Shown piece by piece: positions 23,301 to 35,300 of a stretch of 64,000 nucleotides of DNA. Source of the DNA: Notospermus geniculatus (taxonomy: Eukaryota; Nemertea; Pilidiophora; Heteronemertea; Lineidae); the NCBI GenBank assembly GCA_002633025.1, contig NMRB01000672.1:134030-198029 (forward strand), written 5' to 3'. The notes beneath the pieces were generated by a model, which was given only the letters and a program-made list of their open reading frames with translations, did no database searches and was not told the DNA's origin. Position numbers and translations under genes: made by a program. Positions within the stretch are counted from its first letter, which is position 1. Every line of letters starts with the position of its first letter.

Positions 23301-26300
23301 ATGACATTCTGACATCACGACCTGTGTGTTGGCACTGTACTAATCCCCTGATGTCCCTTGACATTTTGACAGCCATTATGGCGGCATCGTGTCGGCACGG
23401 AAATGTGACGTCACGTGAAGAACTTCTTTAACTAGGACTTGGATCACAACTTTGAAAGAAATCTGAGATGAAAGACACATGAGACAAGCTAATCACAGCT
23501 TACCTTAACTTTGAAATACAACACCTCCAAGTTCTCAACCTGCCAGTGTGCCAAACGTGTATCCATGGCAGCAGTGTCGATGAGACAATACGAATACTTA
23601 ATTCATCGAAATATGCAATTGTATTCTTCACATTTTTACCATTACTGGGCTAAAAATACCAGAAACTGATAGATAATTCTGGCATATGAAGGATTTAGAA
23701 ACGATGAGCTGATACTGTGTGGGTGGAGGCTTCTTATGGAAAATATACAACAGGTATCCTGAAAATTTGATGGGTTTTCAATGAGATTTTGGCTCGAACA
23801 ACAAGAAAACTGCATCACGCCCAACCCCACCCTCAACCCACTGCTCTACCACAGATAATGCATATTGTGTACTGAAGACACTACTTGGTGCTAATACAAA
23901 GGAACTGTGACTCAAACTCATCATGTGACAGCATCCCGATGACAGTAAGTTTAAAATCAATCAGGATTGTTCACGAATCCCAAGGATTAAGAATCATATG
24001 AATCTCATTGAAATGTTAACTCTCAAGCTTGCAGTACACAAGATGAAGTTTTCTTGCTTGTTGGCGGCATGCATTTTGATGGTGGCAGCACGGACCTGTA
24101 TACTGACGGGATAGGCAACTCTGACGTCGCGAACTGCACAACGCTACGTGATGACGTACGCCACCTGTGTTAGGATTGACTCGCGGCCGTCCGGTCGACC
24201 GACTCGGAAATATACGACCACTGCACCAAAAAACGGTGACATCGTGAAAAGTAATTCGTTTCATACTTAAATCTAGGTACCATGACATTCAGTATTGATC
24301 TATCGAAACGATGTGGGTCAATTTACCGACATATTATCCCATCGTTTCTTGTTTACTTCAACTGAAAAGTGCAGACATTTCTCGAATAAATGCACGGCCG
24401 CCATCTTGAATCGGCCGGCTTCATGAAGGCTGATCAGCGGCGGTCATTTTTAAGCGGCGATTAATCCATAACCTGTCAAATTCTAAACATAAAACCTTAC
24501 GTCATAAAAGCCTGTTGCTTCCTTTAACATTCAACGACTTTTAAAAAGAAAGTTATGCCTTCACAGTAGAGAAAATGCAGCATTAACACAGGTGGTTACG
24601 TCACACGCCCGAGTTGCCTATCCCGTCAGTATACAGGTCCGTGGTGGCAGCCACAGGCAATCCCATGTTGCAGCCAAAGGCAACATGATGGTAGTTCCCA
24701 CAGGCAATACCCACAATGGTAACTGCCACTAGTCTAGGTATTGCTGGCAATTTATGCCCCAGAACACAGCGAGAGAACAGGAATTTCACCAGGCCATGAA
24801 CTGCCTAACATTTCCTGAACTTCTTTCGGGAAATTGTACTCTTCTCACTCAACAGAAACAGTCAGTTGAAATCAAGTAGGTTTCAAGCAGAGGCAGACTT
24901 ACATAAAATGCCCTCATGAGGGGTCCATTGATGTCCATGTTGATCAGAGGACTGGAATTAGATTCCTCCCAAACAGATTGAAAAGGAGAAAGTTCGAAAA
25001 TCTCCGCTTCTTCATCAAGTGATTGCAGATGGAGGAAGATCAGTTTTATCTTCCAAAAGTTCCAGCATCCGTCAGAGAAGAATGATGTGGTCAGATCTCA
25101 AATTGAATGACAAGTGGTGACCGAACACACAAAATGGCAAAGAATTCCAAGAGTTCCATTTGTAAATGGTACATCATTCCATTTTGAAAAGGCAAACGAC
25201 TTGCAGTCCCCAAGAATGTTTCACTTCTTCCCCGTCAAATGGCATTTAGCAAGGAAGCCATTGAGATAGGTCTCTACTGAGAAACAAAGGCAGTAAGCCT
25301 CAGAATGGTTGTCAGTCAGTATAGGCCTACTGTGGAAGACAGTACAAGGAGAAAGTGAAATGGGAGAAAAAGCCTTGGCACATGAATCCTCCAAACATTT
25401 CATAAGAATGTAGGCCTATGCCAATTCCTCATACACCATTCGGCATTTTTTCAAATGAAAGCAGGGGTAATATGAGCCACATGGGTCTCATAAACAAACA
25501 ACGACAGTCCATTTGACAAGGCTCATAATAACCAGGTATCTTCCAAATATTTTAAGCCTTTCAAAAGCATTCGTGATGGGATTTATTGGCAACATTTGAA
25601 CTGTTCCCCTTCATTGGGCAAATTTCTATAAGCTGAGTTCAATACTCTTTGTAAGAATCTCTAAATGTTACTATTGAGGATTGGTAAAATGGACAAATAT
25701 GGTAGAACCCCTCTTCTAAGGGCACACTTTGGACTATCAAATGCTGTCCAGAATTGAGAGGTGTCCTGATTACAGAGGTTGGACTCAACAGAAGTGATTA
25801 ATTCAGGGTTTGACTTTTGCCATCCTTGATGGAGGGGTGGTTGTCCTCATGACAAAGGTGTCCATGATAAGAAGTTCCTCTGATTGTATCACAAACATTT
25901 GTGATGAGCAGGCTACCATTTTAATGCTGATATAATGAACAGTAGAAGAAATCATACACCTTAGACAGTGAAATGTAATACGATAGCGTGAAGTCTACGA
26001 CTATGGGACTTCAGTCATCTCTAGTTGCATGACAAAGTGGACTTCCATGATCACGTGAAAGGCGCAGGTTTGTAACATGAATTGTGCATCAGTCAAACCA
26101 TAACAGGCCATTTCAATGATTCATACCCACTTCCTGAATCTGTTGAGGCAATATTATTGAAGATAACATCAAATGATTCGCTATGACAGAAGACAGACGA
26201 AATGAATCCAGTGGCGTGGAGAGTGTTCCATTTGGTGCAACATTCCGATGGCTTGATCAAAGTGTTGGATCAAAATAAATCACATTATGAACATAAACTT

Positions 26301-29300
26301 ATGGAAAATGAANCGAGCGGCGAGCGGCGAGCACCGAGCGCCGAGCGGCGAGCGGCGAGCGGCAGAGGCGCACGGACGGCCGGTATTTTCAAGTCCCCCT
26401 CCGAGGGCTCCGGGGGACAATGAACAGTAGAAGAAATTATACACCTTAGACAGTGAAATGTAATACGATAGCATGAAGTCTACGACTATGGGACTTCAGT
26501 CATCTCTAGTTGCATGACAAAGTGGACTTCCATGATCACGTGAAAGGCGCAGGTTTGTAACATGAATTGTGCATCAGTCAAACCATAACAGGCCATTTCA
26601 ATGATTCATACCCACTTCCTGAATCTGTTGAGGCAATATTATTGAAGATAACATCAAATGATTCGCTATGACAGAAGACAGACGAAATGAATCCAGTGGC
26701 ATGGAGAGTGTTCCGTTTGGTGCAACATTCCGATGGCTTGATCAAAGTGTTGGATCAAAATAAATCACATTATGAACATAAACTTATGGAAAATGAAAAC
26801 CTTTCACAATTTCAACACATTTGGTACTGACAGAGGACCAGTGAAGCAACAAAAGTAACTTGCAAAGAAGTGTGAAAGTGAGAAGATAATGACAAGAAAC
26901 TAGCTACACACAAATCATGCAAAAAACCATCACCAAAACGCAAGAAGCCACATCTCGTGTATCTCCTATGACATTTGCAAAAGAAGCCAAACTCTATCTA
27001 CTGGTAGTATTCAGTTCAACCTAACCTTGCCAGACCCACCCGTACATTTCTGTGTAGAAGCAGGTGAAATGCACTGGCATCTTATGGAAAGGCCACGGTA
27101 AACTGAATGTACTTACAAATATTGCTACTAAAACTGGTGAAGTCTGTCTCAATCGAAGGTGATCACGTGGCCGTTTGATATCAGTTGGCTGTCAGAACCT
27201 TCTGGTTCTGGTTTTGAAGCTGTCAGGACCGCCTGGCTCTGGTTTTGATGGTCATATGGTAACCTATTACAATGTTGCCAGGTTCCACAAAGCTATGACC
27301 AAGCACACAAGATGCTGTGAACGTACAAGGATGAGAAGAGCGAAACCATCCTAGTTCGTCAATAGGTTCACGCTTGATTCTAATGTGGTATTAAAGGGAA
27401 AAGAATCAGCACTGTTTGTTCTACTTGTGTTTTGATAGAATACACTGATATTCTGACAGCCAACGATATCAAAATCAGCCAGAGGACTTCTACTTTAAAA
27501 TGGGAATCCAAACCGGCAGCAACAGGTTTCATGGGCCAATTCTCCACAAAACTGGATGATACGATCATTTTAATAAGCTTAGGGCGGTGAAGTAATCAAG
27601 GAATTAATCTGCTGTCATCAGCCTCTAGTTTATGGTAGTTTACTATTCTTTGCAAGGAAAGAATTCAAAGCCTTGAGGATGGGTTTGATATAATCTTGTG
27701 TAGGATAAAGGGATAATCCATTTAGTGGCTTAACAAATCTGATCATTGGTCACAGCTACATTCATCCACAGTAAATCCTGGCTAAATCAAAATATAGATG
27801 TACGTCACCAACCACTGACATGGTTTGTGAGATTTCGACAGGCATGTGCATGCTCACACAGAGGCTATAACTTTAGAAGGTCTAAATCAATGAAATATAC
27901 TCAAAAGATTCTGCTCAATGTAATGTTTCGGCCTGGGGGAAAGAGTGATCCACATTTGTAACAACTGTGGCCAGATGGCGCTAACACTTGTGTAATACTG
28001 CACATATGAAAGACTTCCACCACAAAAAATGAAGTGGAAGTGCAGAAGGAGATGACATGCAAGAGTCAAATGGAAGCCCTGTTCTAATTTGTCCCAAGTT
28101 TTGATCTGGTGATTAGGAACTCAGCCTCTCACACTACTGAAGAGATAGGGAGGTTTCCATCTTGACTGCCTACATGGTGCTGTGATATCAAGAGCATCAT
28201 GGGTGTGTAGGTGGCAAAGACAGAAACCAGTCTACTGAAGAGATTGAGGATTTTTGGATGCACCTTGTAGAGTGCAAAATGACTAATATTTAAAATTGAA
28301 AACTTGAATGATCAGGGCTCCCAGACTAACACAACTGCTGACTATAGACACTGAGTTTAGAATGATGCAAGATTGCGTGCTCGTATAGGAAACTACTTAC
28401 AATATGCTGAATGATTTAGGTAAAAAAGATAGGTGTTAATCTAAAGGATGGATATGGTGGTAGAAGGGTACTAGTTATCTACAAACATCTTGAGGTAATC
28501 AGGGATCTTAGCCGTCACTCTGGGCGATGAGGTTATGTAGGGAGTGGACACACAGAACCACTGATGGGACCATTTGGCCCAGTACCATGGCTGTGTTGGC
28601 CCATGGTCTTTTTGGCCCACAGCCAGTTCAGCCCATGGTCCAGTCGTTTCCACCCAACAACTCTCTAGCTGATTACCTCAGGATGGACTACGAACTACAG
28701 AGTGTCATCAACTAATTGGATAAAGAAGCTGGAGATGATGAGACCACTGCTTTGACAGAGGCTGTGCTTAAAGCATCACTGAAGTTGATCATAGGATTTG
28801 ACCCCTCTCACGACGGGATGTGATGATCACAAACCTCCTGTGTCCATACTCTGGGACATTTTGCTCAAAGGCGATTCTATTGGGGACTTCAGTTTCAGAG
28901 TATTTCCCTAACTACTGGTCAAGACATCTGTCCTACCTGTTTGATTAGATCGATCTGTTTCTCCAAGTGTTGGCTGATTTCACGCTCCCTCTCTGCATCC
29001 TCGTTAGCCTTCTGAACGGCACGTGCACTCTCATCGCCGATCTTGGCCAGTTCTCGCTTCCACAGACGATCTCTCTCGGCCTCCCAGCTCTTTTTCTCTT
29101 GTTCCAAATTGAAATTGTACTGAAACAAACCAAATACTCAAAGTTGACTGTTTCTAAACCATACACTGACCGGTGAAATGGACTATGTGTAACATTTTCT
29201 CGTGTTCCCCACTTCCCAGTCTTTCCATACTATAGAAAGCTAGAAAGACCATGATCACGACATGCGAGGACAGGGAATCCAGTCTATTTTGTTTCACAGC

Positions 29301-32300
29301 ATTCACCATAAAGTGTGGAGAAAGTGGAATACTATGGCACTTTGCACCACTACCCATATGGTACCGTACTTTGTATTAAAAGCGAAGGGCCTGTACTCAC
29401 TTGTTCTTTGGTTTCATATCTGACTTTATCTTGCAGGGACTGGGCGGCCTCCTCCAGCTGACGGATCTGTTCACGCAGGGCCTGGTTCTCCTCATCTCGA
29501 GCCTGGAAGGACAAGAATGAGATCTGAACAAACGTGCAACATAACAAGTTACAGCAAAAGGAAAACCAAAGAAAACCAGTAGTGTCAAAGAGAGTTGCCC
29601 CTCTTTATCACATGAAGATCAGCCCAATTGGGGATTTGGAACCTCAGAGGTGACAGGTGCCGATGTTTCCATTGCATCACTCTGCCAGCTCAAATGTTGA
29701 TGACAGAAGGTGCCAAAACACATCATTGCAAACAGAGAGACGACCGACTCAGAAATGTGAGCACCAGATTGAGAGAATCCAGATAAGATACACCAGAATC
29801 CTTACAGCAGCCTTGATTGTTGGATCCCTACCTTAGCATACCACCAGAGTGGCTCAACATGGCTACGAAACAAATTCGGCCTCCGAATATAAATCGGCTT
29901 CGGTTTATTAAACCCGTACATTTTCTCCACACGAGTTGAAATGAAAGTTGTATGAAGACAAGTGAAGTCGCTGTCTGCATATCATATCAATTCCCGTAAA
30001 AATTCACCATGCAATCAGCATATTGACCTTAATATTCAATGTCTTGTCAAACCAATATGCCAATCGTTTATAGAACGATCGGTTTTGATTGAATTATAAG
30101 CAGGATCAGTTATGATCTCGAGTGAAAGTATTATAGGTTGTAGAGCAAATTGGATATCTGTGTTCGTAAATAGCCCATTGTGGGTGGTGTTGAATGAAAT
30201 GTATAGATCAAGATCAATCACCGATGTCAAAGAACAGAACGAAGGATGATGGCAATTGACCTGATTCAGTTCTGATCTGGAAGCAAATTGTTCATACTTC
30301 GAATTTTGTGCCATTGGCAAAGCGTTGCACTGCAGCTAAGCGAGTCCACACAGGGACAGTGTTGGATACAGTTTGAACTGATTCATTGGTACGAAATGCA
30401 AACTAACTTAATGGAAATCTCAGAAGCTAATGAAAAGCAATATAAAAATCACCCACTGTGATGGACAGGATTGATTGCTCTATGAATCTCACAGGAGAAA
30501 GGCCACTCCTTGATTACGAAAGATACGTATTAACACTTTATGGACTGACTTGGAGAGTTATTCACAAAAATACTTGAAACTGGCAAGTTTGCGAAATAAA
30601 TGATATTGAATCGAGAGCCAAGTGACTAATATGGCATTATCAGCTGAAGAGACAACATCTGGGCTGACCGCACAGAAAGTCCGATAGTGCTTTCAGTGCC
30701 TATCGGTGGTTTAGCTAATGCGAAAATGCGTTATAACTAATATAACTGTGACAGGCGACGGTAGCACTATCGGACTTTCTGTGCGGTCGACCCTGATGAG
30801 TTTATATTTGGGAGGAAACTGGGTTGCACAGAGAAAACCTGCGCTGTCAAGAGAGTCGATAACCTTCTCATCACATGAAGAATGTGCTCAACCAGGGATT
30901 GAACCCAGGACCTCAGAGGTGAGAGGATGCTGACGTTTCCACTGCACCACTCTGACAGCCAAAGATTTGCCAAATCACAAAACTGATGTCATTTTGACAG
31001 ATGTTTCAGAACTTCTTCCCTCATCTTTCCTTTCATCCCGTAAAAGTCACAACAAAGTCATACTACAGCAATCAGAGGCACGTGTAAAAACAAAATTAAC
31101 AAAAAACAGTAATTTGCCGGAGCCGATTTTTCCTACCTTGATGTATTTCCAAAGAGGGTACAAAGGGGAATGATAATAAGGGTCTGTTTCATCCTCCTCA
31201 AGGTCTAAAAGATACGTATCCATGGTAACAAGGGATTAACAAGTCCAGGGAAAGTCAAAGTCTCAGCAAACGGAAGCCATCAGCAAATGCGACCAATCAA
31301 GTGTGTTCAATGTACCGGTAGCTTCTGCAAATACTGATGGACTTCAATGCCATTCATTCGATTAGGAATGCTAAATGGACTATTGACAAGCATAGTTCAT
31401 GTTCGCTGGTCAATAAGGCTTCATATATCAGGAGAAAATTACTCAGTTAATAGGGAATAAGAAAATAAATGTGCTATTTAGAAATATCTTGTTTGATCAA
31501 AGTGTTGGTGAAAATAGCATTATTGCGGCTAATCCGAAGTAGAGAAAGGGACAAGAGTATTTCATGACCACCGAAATTCCTTCTGGTTTAATTTTCGCTG
31601 GTTGTTTACCTTGGTTGTACACATAGAAATAAACGCTTTGGTCAACAAATTCAGAATATACCTTAAAATGCCTCTCAAAGGAAGGAAAATATTAGCACAA
31701 CTTAGATGTATATGGTGACCTATTGGTGGTAAACAGTTTGTATTGTTGAGTACACCTCTGAGTAGCACTGGCTAATATCAACAGGACCAATGAAGACAAG
31801 ATAAAGAAGATGTAACCCCCAAGATGATGCAGAATCACCATGACGATACAATAGCTGCACAGCAACCATTGTACGGTATGGGTGGTGAAAAACTAATATG
31901 TGATGACAAACTGATGAGAGTGGCACCCCTTTAAAAATTCTCATCGGTGTTACCTCAATATGCCTCCACAGCGGATAAAGTGGTGAGTTCCAGAATGGAT
32001 TGAGTTCAGTACACTTATTCCTCGAATATTCAGAATGGAAAACTCTCGCCTTGGACATTTTCACCAAAATATTTCACCGAAACAGGTTAGAACCTAGCTA
32101 TATCATTATAATATTACAGTTAACCTGAATTCTATAACAAATGGCAACTTTCTGTCTGTGGGTATAGTAAAGCACTAAGCAGAGGGCATTTTAATGTCTA
32201 GTATTCCATTCTTCATAGACTTGCACGGATGATCATAACAAGATAATAGGCCTACTGTCATAACTGATTGAGCCTACGGTGAGATATTGCTTTATACAGA

Positions 32301-35300
32301 CACAAAGAATTAATCTACCCAGAAGATTCCATTAGTTAGTGTTTGTCAACAAAATTTCTTAACACCATTTTAAGGCTCTTTTCAGGCGTAAGCTGTCCAT
32401 GAGATACTTGTATCTCAAGTTTGAAGGCGCTATAAGATTTTCTGAATCTGAAGCATTTTCTATTGGCATCACATGAATGTTGATGAGAAACTTGTAGAAA
32501 ATCATGAACCGGTGTTAAAAATCAGAGAATTGGTGAACAAAATGATGTGCAATAAAATGGGCCGATCTAACTTTCATTTCTTTCCGAGCACATCAACTCC
32601 TTTGTGAAGATGGAATCACTTTAATGGATACATTTGGTCGTCAACAGCTGTGGTGGGTGGGAGTAATTTGACGATGGATGCAACTCCTTTTTTTACATGG
32701 AATAAGCGAGGTGCGAGACGAACACTTTCGCAAGACGAAAAAAGGTCTCTAGCGACTGTGCCTCTGAGATTACATCGAGAGACGTTGAAACTGCCAGTGT
32801 CAACCCACACATTGAAGAAAAAGTTAAAGAGCCAAGCGCCAAAGGCATTATTGGGTCTAAAGTCTAACAACAATATTGGGTGAATGAAGGTCCACAGCAG
32901 GAGGAAACCAGAGTGCCCAGAGACCTGTGCTGTCAAAGAGAGTCAGCCTTTCTTTTACATGAAGAATGGGTCCGACTGGGGATTGAACCTGGACATTCAG
33001 CAGTGACGGGAGCTGATGTTTCCACTATGCCACTCTGACAAATCACATAGAAGAGATAGATTTAGAATTCTTAGTGATGCCACAAAGTCCTCCCACCAAA
33101 TTACTTAGAATAGAGGGAGTTAAGCACAGCTTGAGATCTCTTTTCAATATCCTTTTCAATAGAGCAATCATTCAATAGAGCTTGAGATTTATTGACTGGG
33201 TGAAGGCAGAAAACCTGCCTGAGCGTGTGAAACACAACATTGCGGAAAGTGGACCGAAAAGCATTTAACATGTTTATTAACATGTTTACTGTAATAGGCC
33301 CCATGAAAATTGGCTTAAGAAGCCTCATAGCGTAAAACAGGGATAAGTTTAAAAGATGCAGGACCCTGTCACCCAGAATATTGATGGAGCAGAATAAGGC
33401 CACACCCTCCTGTCTGTCCAGCCCATTTTCAGTTTCAGAATTTAACATCAGGTTGTCTACCACTGATTATCAGATTATGTGGTCTTCATTTGAATGTTTC
33501 ATTGCAGTGTTCTGAATGGTCAGTGGTTTAGGCAGTTAGAGCCCATGGCTGGTATTTATAAAAGCTAGCAAATGCTTTTACTTCAAATTTTGTGGTACAT
33601 TTACATTGGACATTGCTCTGCAGATCTTTTAAGTATAAGCATTTGCTAACTTTTATGAATACCAGCCCATGACTGACTGGAGAGGGAAGGGGGCAGACAG
33701 CTGCAAAATCAGGCAACTTTTGGACTGGATATGAAGTAGAACTAGTCTGATATGTGTTTATCAGAACAGGAACCAAGAGCATTCCTGCAGTTACCAACCT
33801 GTAAAATGCCTGACCCAAAGCCATGCAGGGCCTAATTTGGCCCTGCCTTGGTCATATTTGGAGATTTCTACAGTGAAACTTCATTTGGTGAAGTAAAAGT
33901 CAAACAAATGTAATGCCGAGTGTGTACTTACAATCAGTTCATGGTGATGTTGAGCCAACTGTTCAGCCAAGCGACTCTCTGATCGTTGCATGAAGTCACG
34001 TCGTTCAGCATCAAACTGTGCCTGAAGTTCATCGAGGGCTTCCTGCTTCTCATTGTATAGCTGATCTCGGAGTTGACTAATGGTGTGCTCCTGGAAGAGG
34101 AAAACGTGTGGTGTCAAGTGTCACCCTTTCTATCAAGTGAAGAATGGATCCCAGCAGGGATTGAACCTGGGAACCTCAGTGGTGACAGGTGCCAACGTTT
34201 CCACTACGCCACTCTGACAGCCCAAGCCTCAAGATCAAGTCAACAAAAACTTTGCCATCCAAGGGTTTGGGATCAAAACATCAGACACATATGGCATCAA
34301 ACTCCTGCTTACCTTTTCTGCTGCAAGCGACACCATTTCCTTTCTGTATCCGTCGCTTTCCTTATCCCGGAGTTCACCTTCTCGAGTCAAATCTGTCTGA
34401 AGCTCAATCACTTGGTTTCTGGAAGGAGACAAACATGATAGGATCAAGAATAGCAACGATTTCAAGCTNTAAGGTTCTTTTCAGGCGTAAACTGTCCATG
34501 AGATACTTGTATCTCAAGATTGAAGCAGCTGTAAGATTTTCTGAATCTGAAGCATTTTCTATTGGCATCACATGAATGTTGATGAGAAACTGGTAGAAAC
34601 TCATGAACCGGTGTTAAAAATCAGAGAATTGGTGAACAAAATGATGTGCAATAAAATGGGCCGATCTAACTTTCATTTCTTTCTGAGCACATCAACTCCT
34701 TTGTGAGGATGGAATCACTTTAATGGATACATTTGGTCGTCAACAGCTGTGGTGGGTGGGAGTAATTTGACGATGGATGCAACTCCTTTTTTTACATGGA
34801 AGAAGCGAGGTGCGAGACGAACACTTTCGCAAGAAAAAAAACGGTCTCTAGCGACTGTGCCTCTGAGATTACATCGAGAGAAGTTGAAACTGCCAGTGTC
34901 AACCCACACATTGAAGAAAAAGTTAAAGAGCCGAGCGCCAAACGCATTATTGGCTCTAAAGTCTAACAACAATATTGGGTGAATGAAGGTCCACAGCAGG
35001 AGGAAACCAGAGTGCCCAGAGACCTGTACTGTCAAAGAGAGTCAGCCTTTCTTTTATATGAAGAATGGGTCCGACTGGGGATTGAACCTAGAACTTCAGC
35101 AGTGACAGGTGCTGATGTTTCCACTATGCCACTCTGACAAATCACATAGAAGAGATAGATTTAGAATTCTTAGTGATGCCACAAAGTCCTCCCACCAAAT
35201 TACTTAAAGTACGAAGGGAGTTAAGCACAGCTTGAGATCTCTTTTCAATATCCTTTTCAATAGAGTAATCATTCAATGAGATTTATTGACTGGGTGAAGG

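Larger units (their letters stand above)
18094..23503. other. 5.4-kb intron of the coiled-coil gene
   Basis: Contains the candidate alternative first exon at 20798-21004, two tandem repeats (19449-19769, 20480-20677), a fragment of the large palindromic element family (21876-22406) ending at a single n (22407), a third tandem repeat (22949-23206) and a MITE (23207-23426). The stretch 18100-19440 shows nothing recognisable. Confidence 0.6.
23540..28936. other. 5.4-kb intron of the coiled-coil gene
   Basis: Contains the TIR element at 24089-24643, the candidate exon 24903-25097, a GAGGACACC-type repeat at about 25700-25880, and the duplicated contig ends around the n at 26313. About 26800-28900 shows no feature I can support. 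Confidence 0.6.
32371..34468. repeat. Direct duplicate, copy 1 (about 2.1 kb, left contig end)
   Basis: This segment matches 34470-36424 throughout, starting TAAGG.TCTTTTCAGGCGTA and ending GCAACGATTTCAAGCT, with scattered substitutions and small indels. It contains copies of two coiled-coil exons, SINE pieces and a foldback insertion absent from copy 2. It ends at the single n at 34469, the signature of two overlapping contigs that were not merged. Confidence 0.93.

Noticed and set aside
32616-35035. Pair of 106-codon minus-strand ORFs at 32616 and 34715
   Set aside because: They are equivalent positions in the two allelic copies, overlap a SINE, and change at many non-synonymous sites; no splice signals support them.
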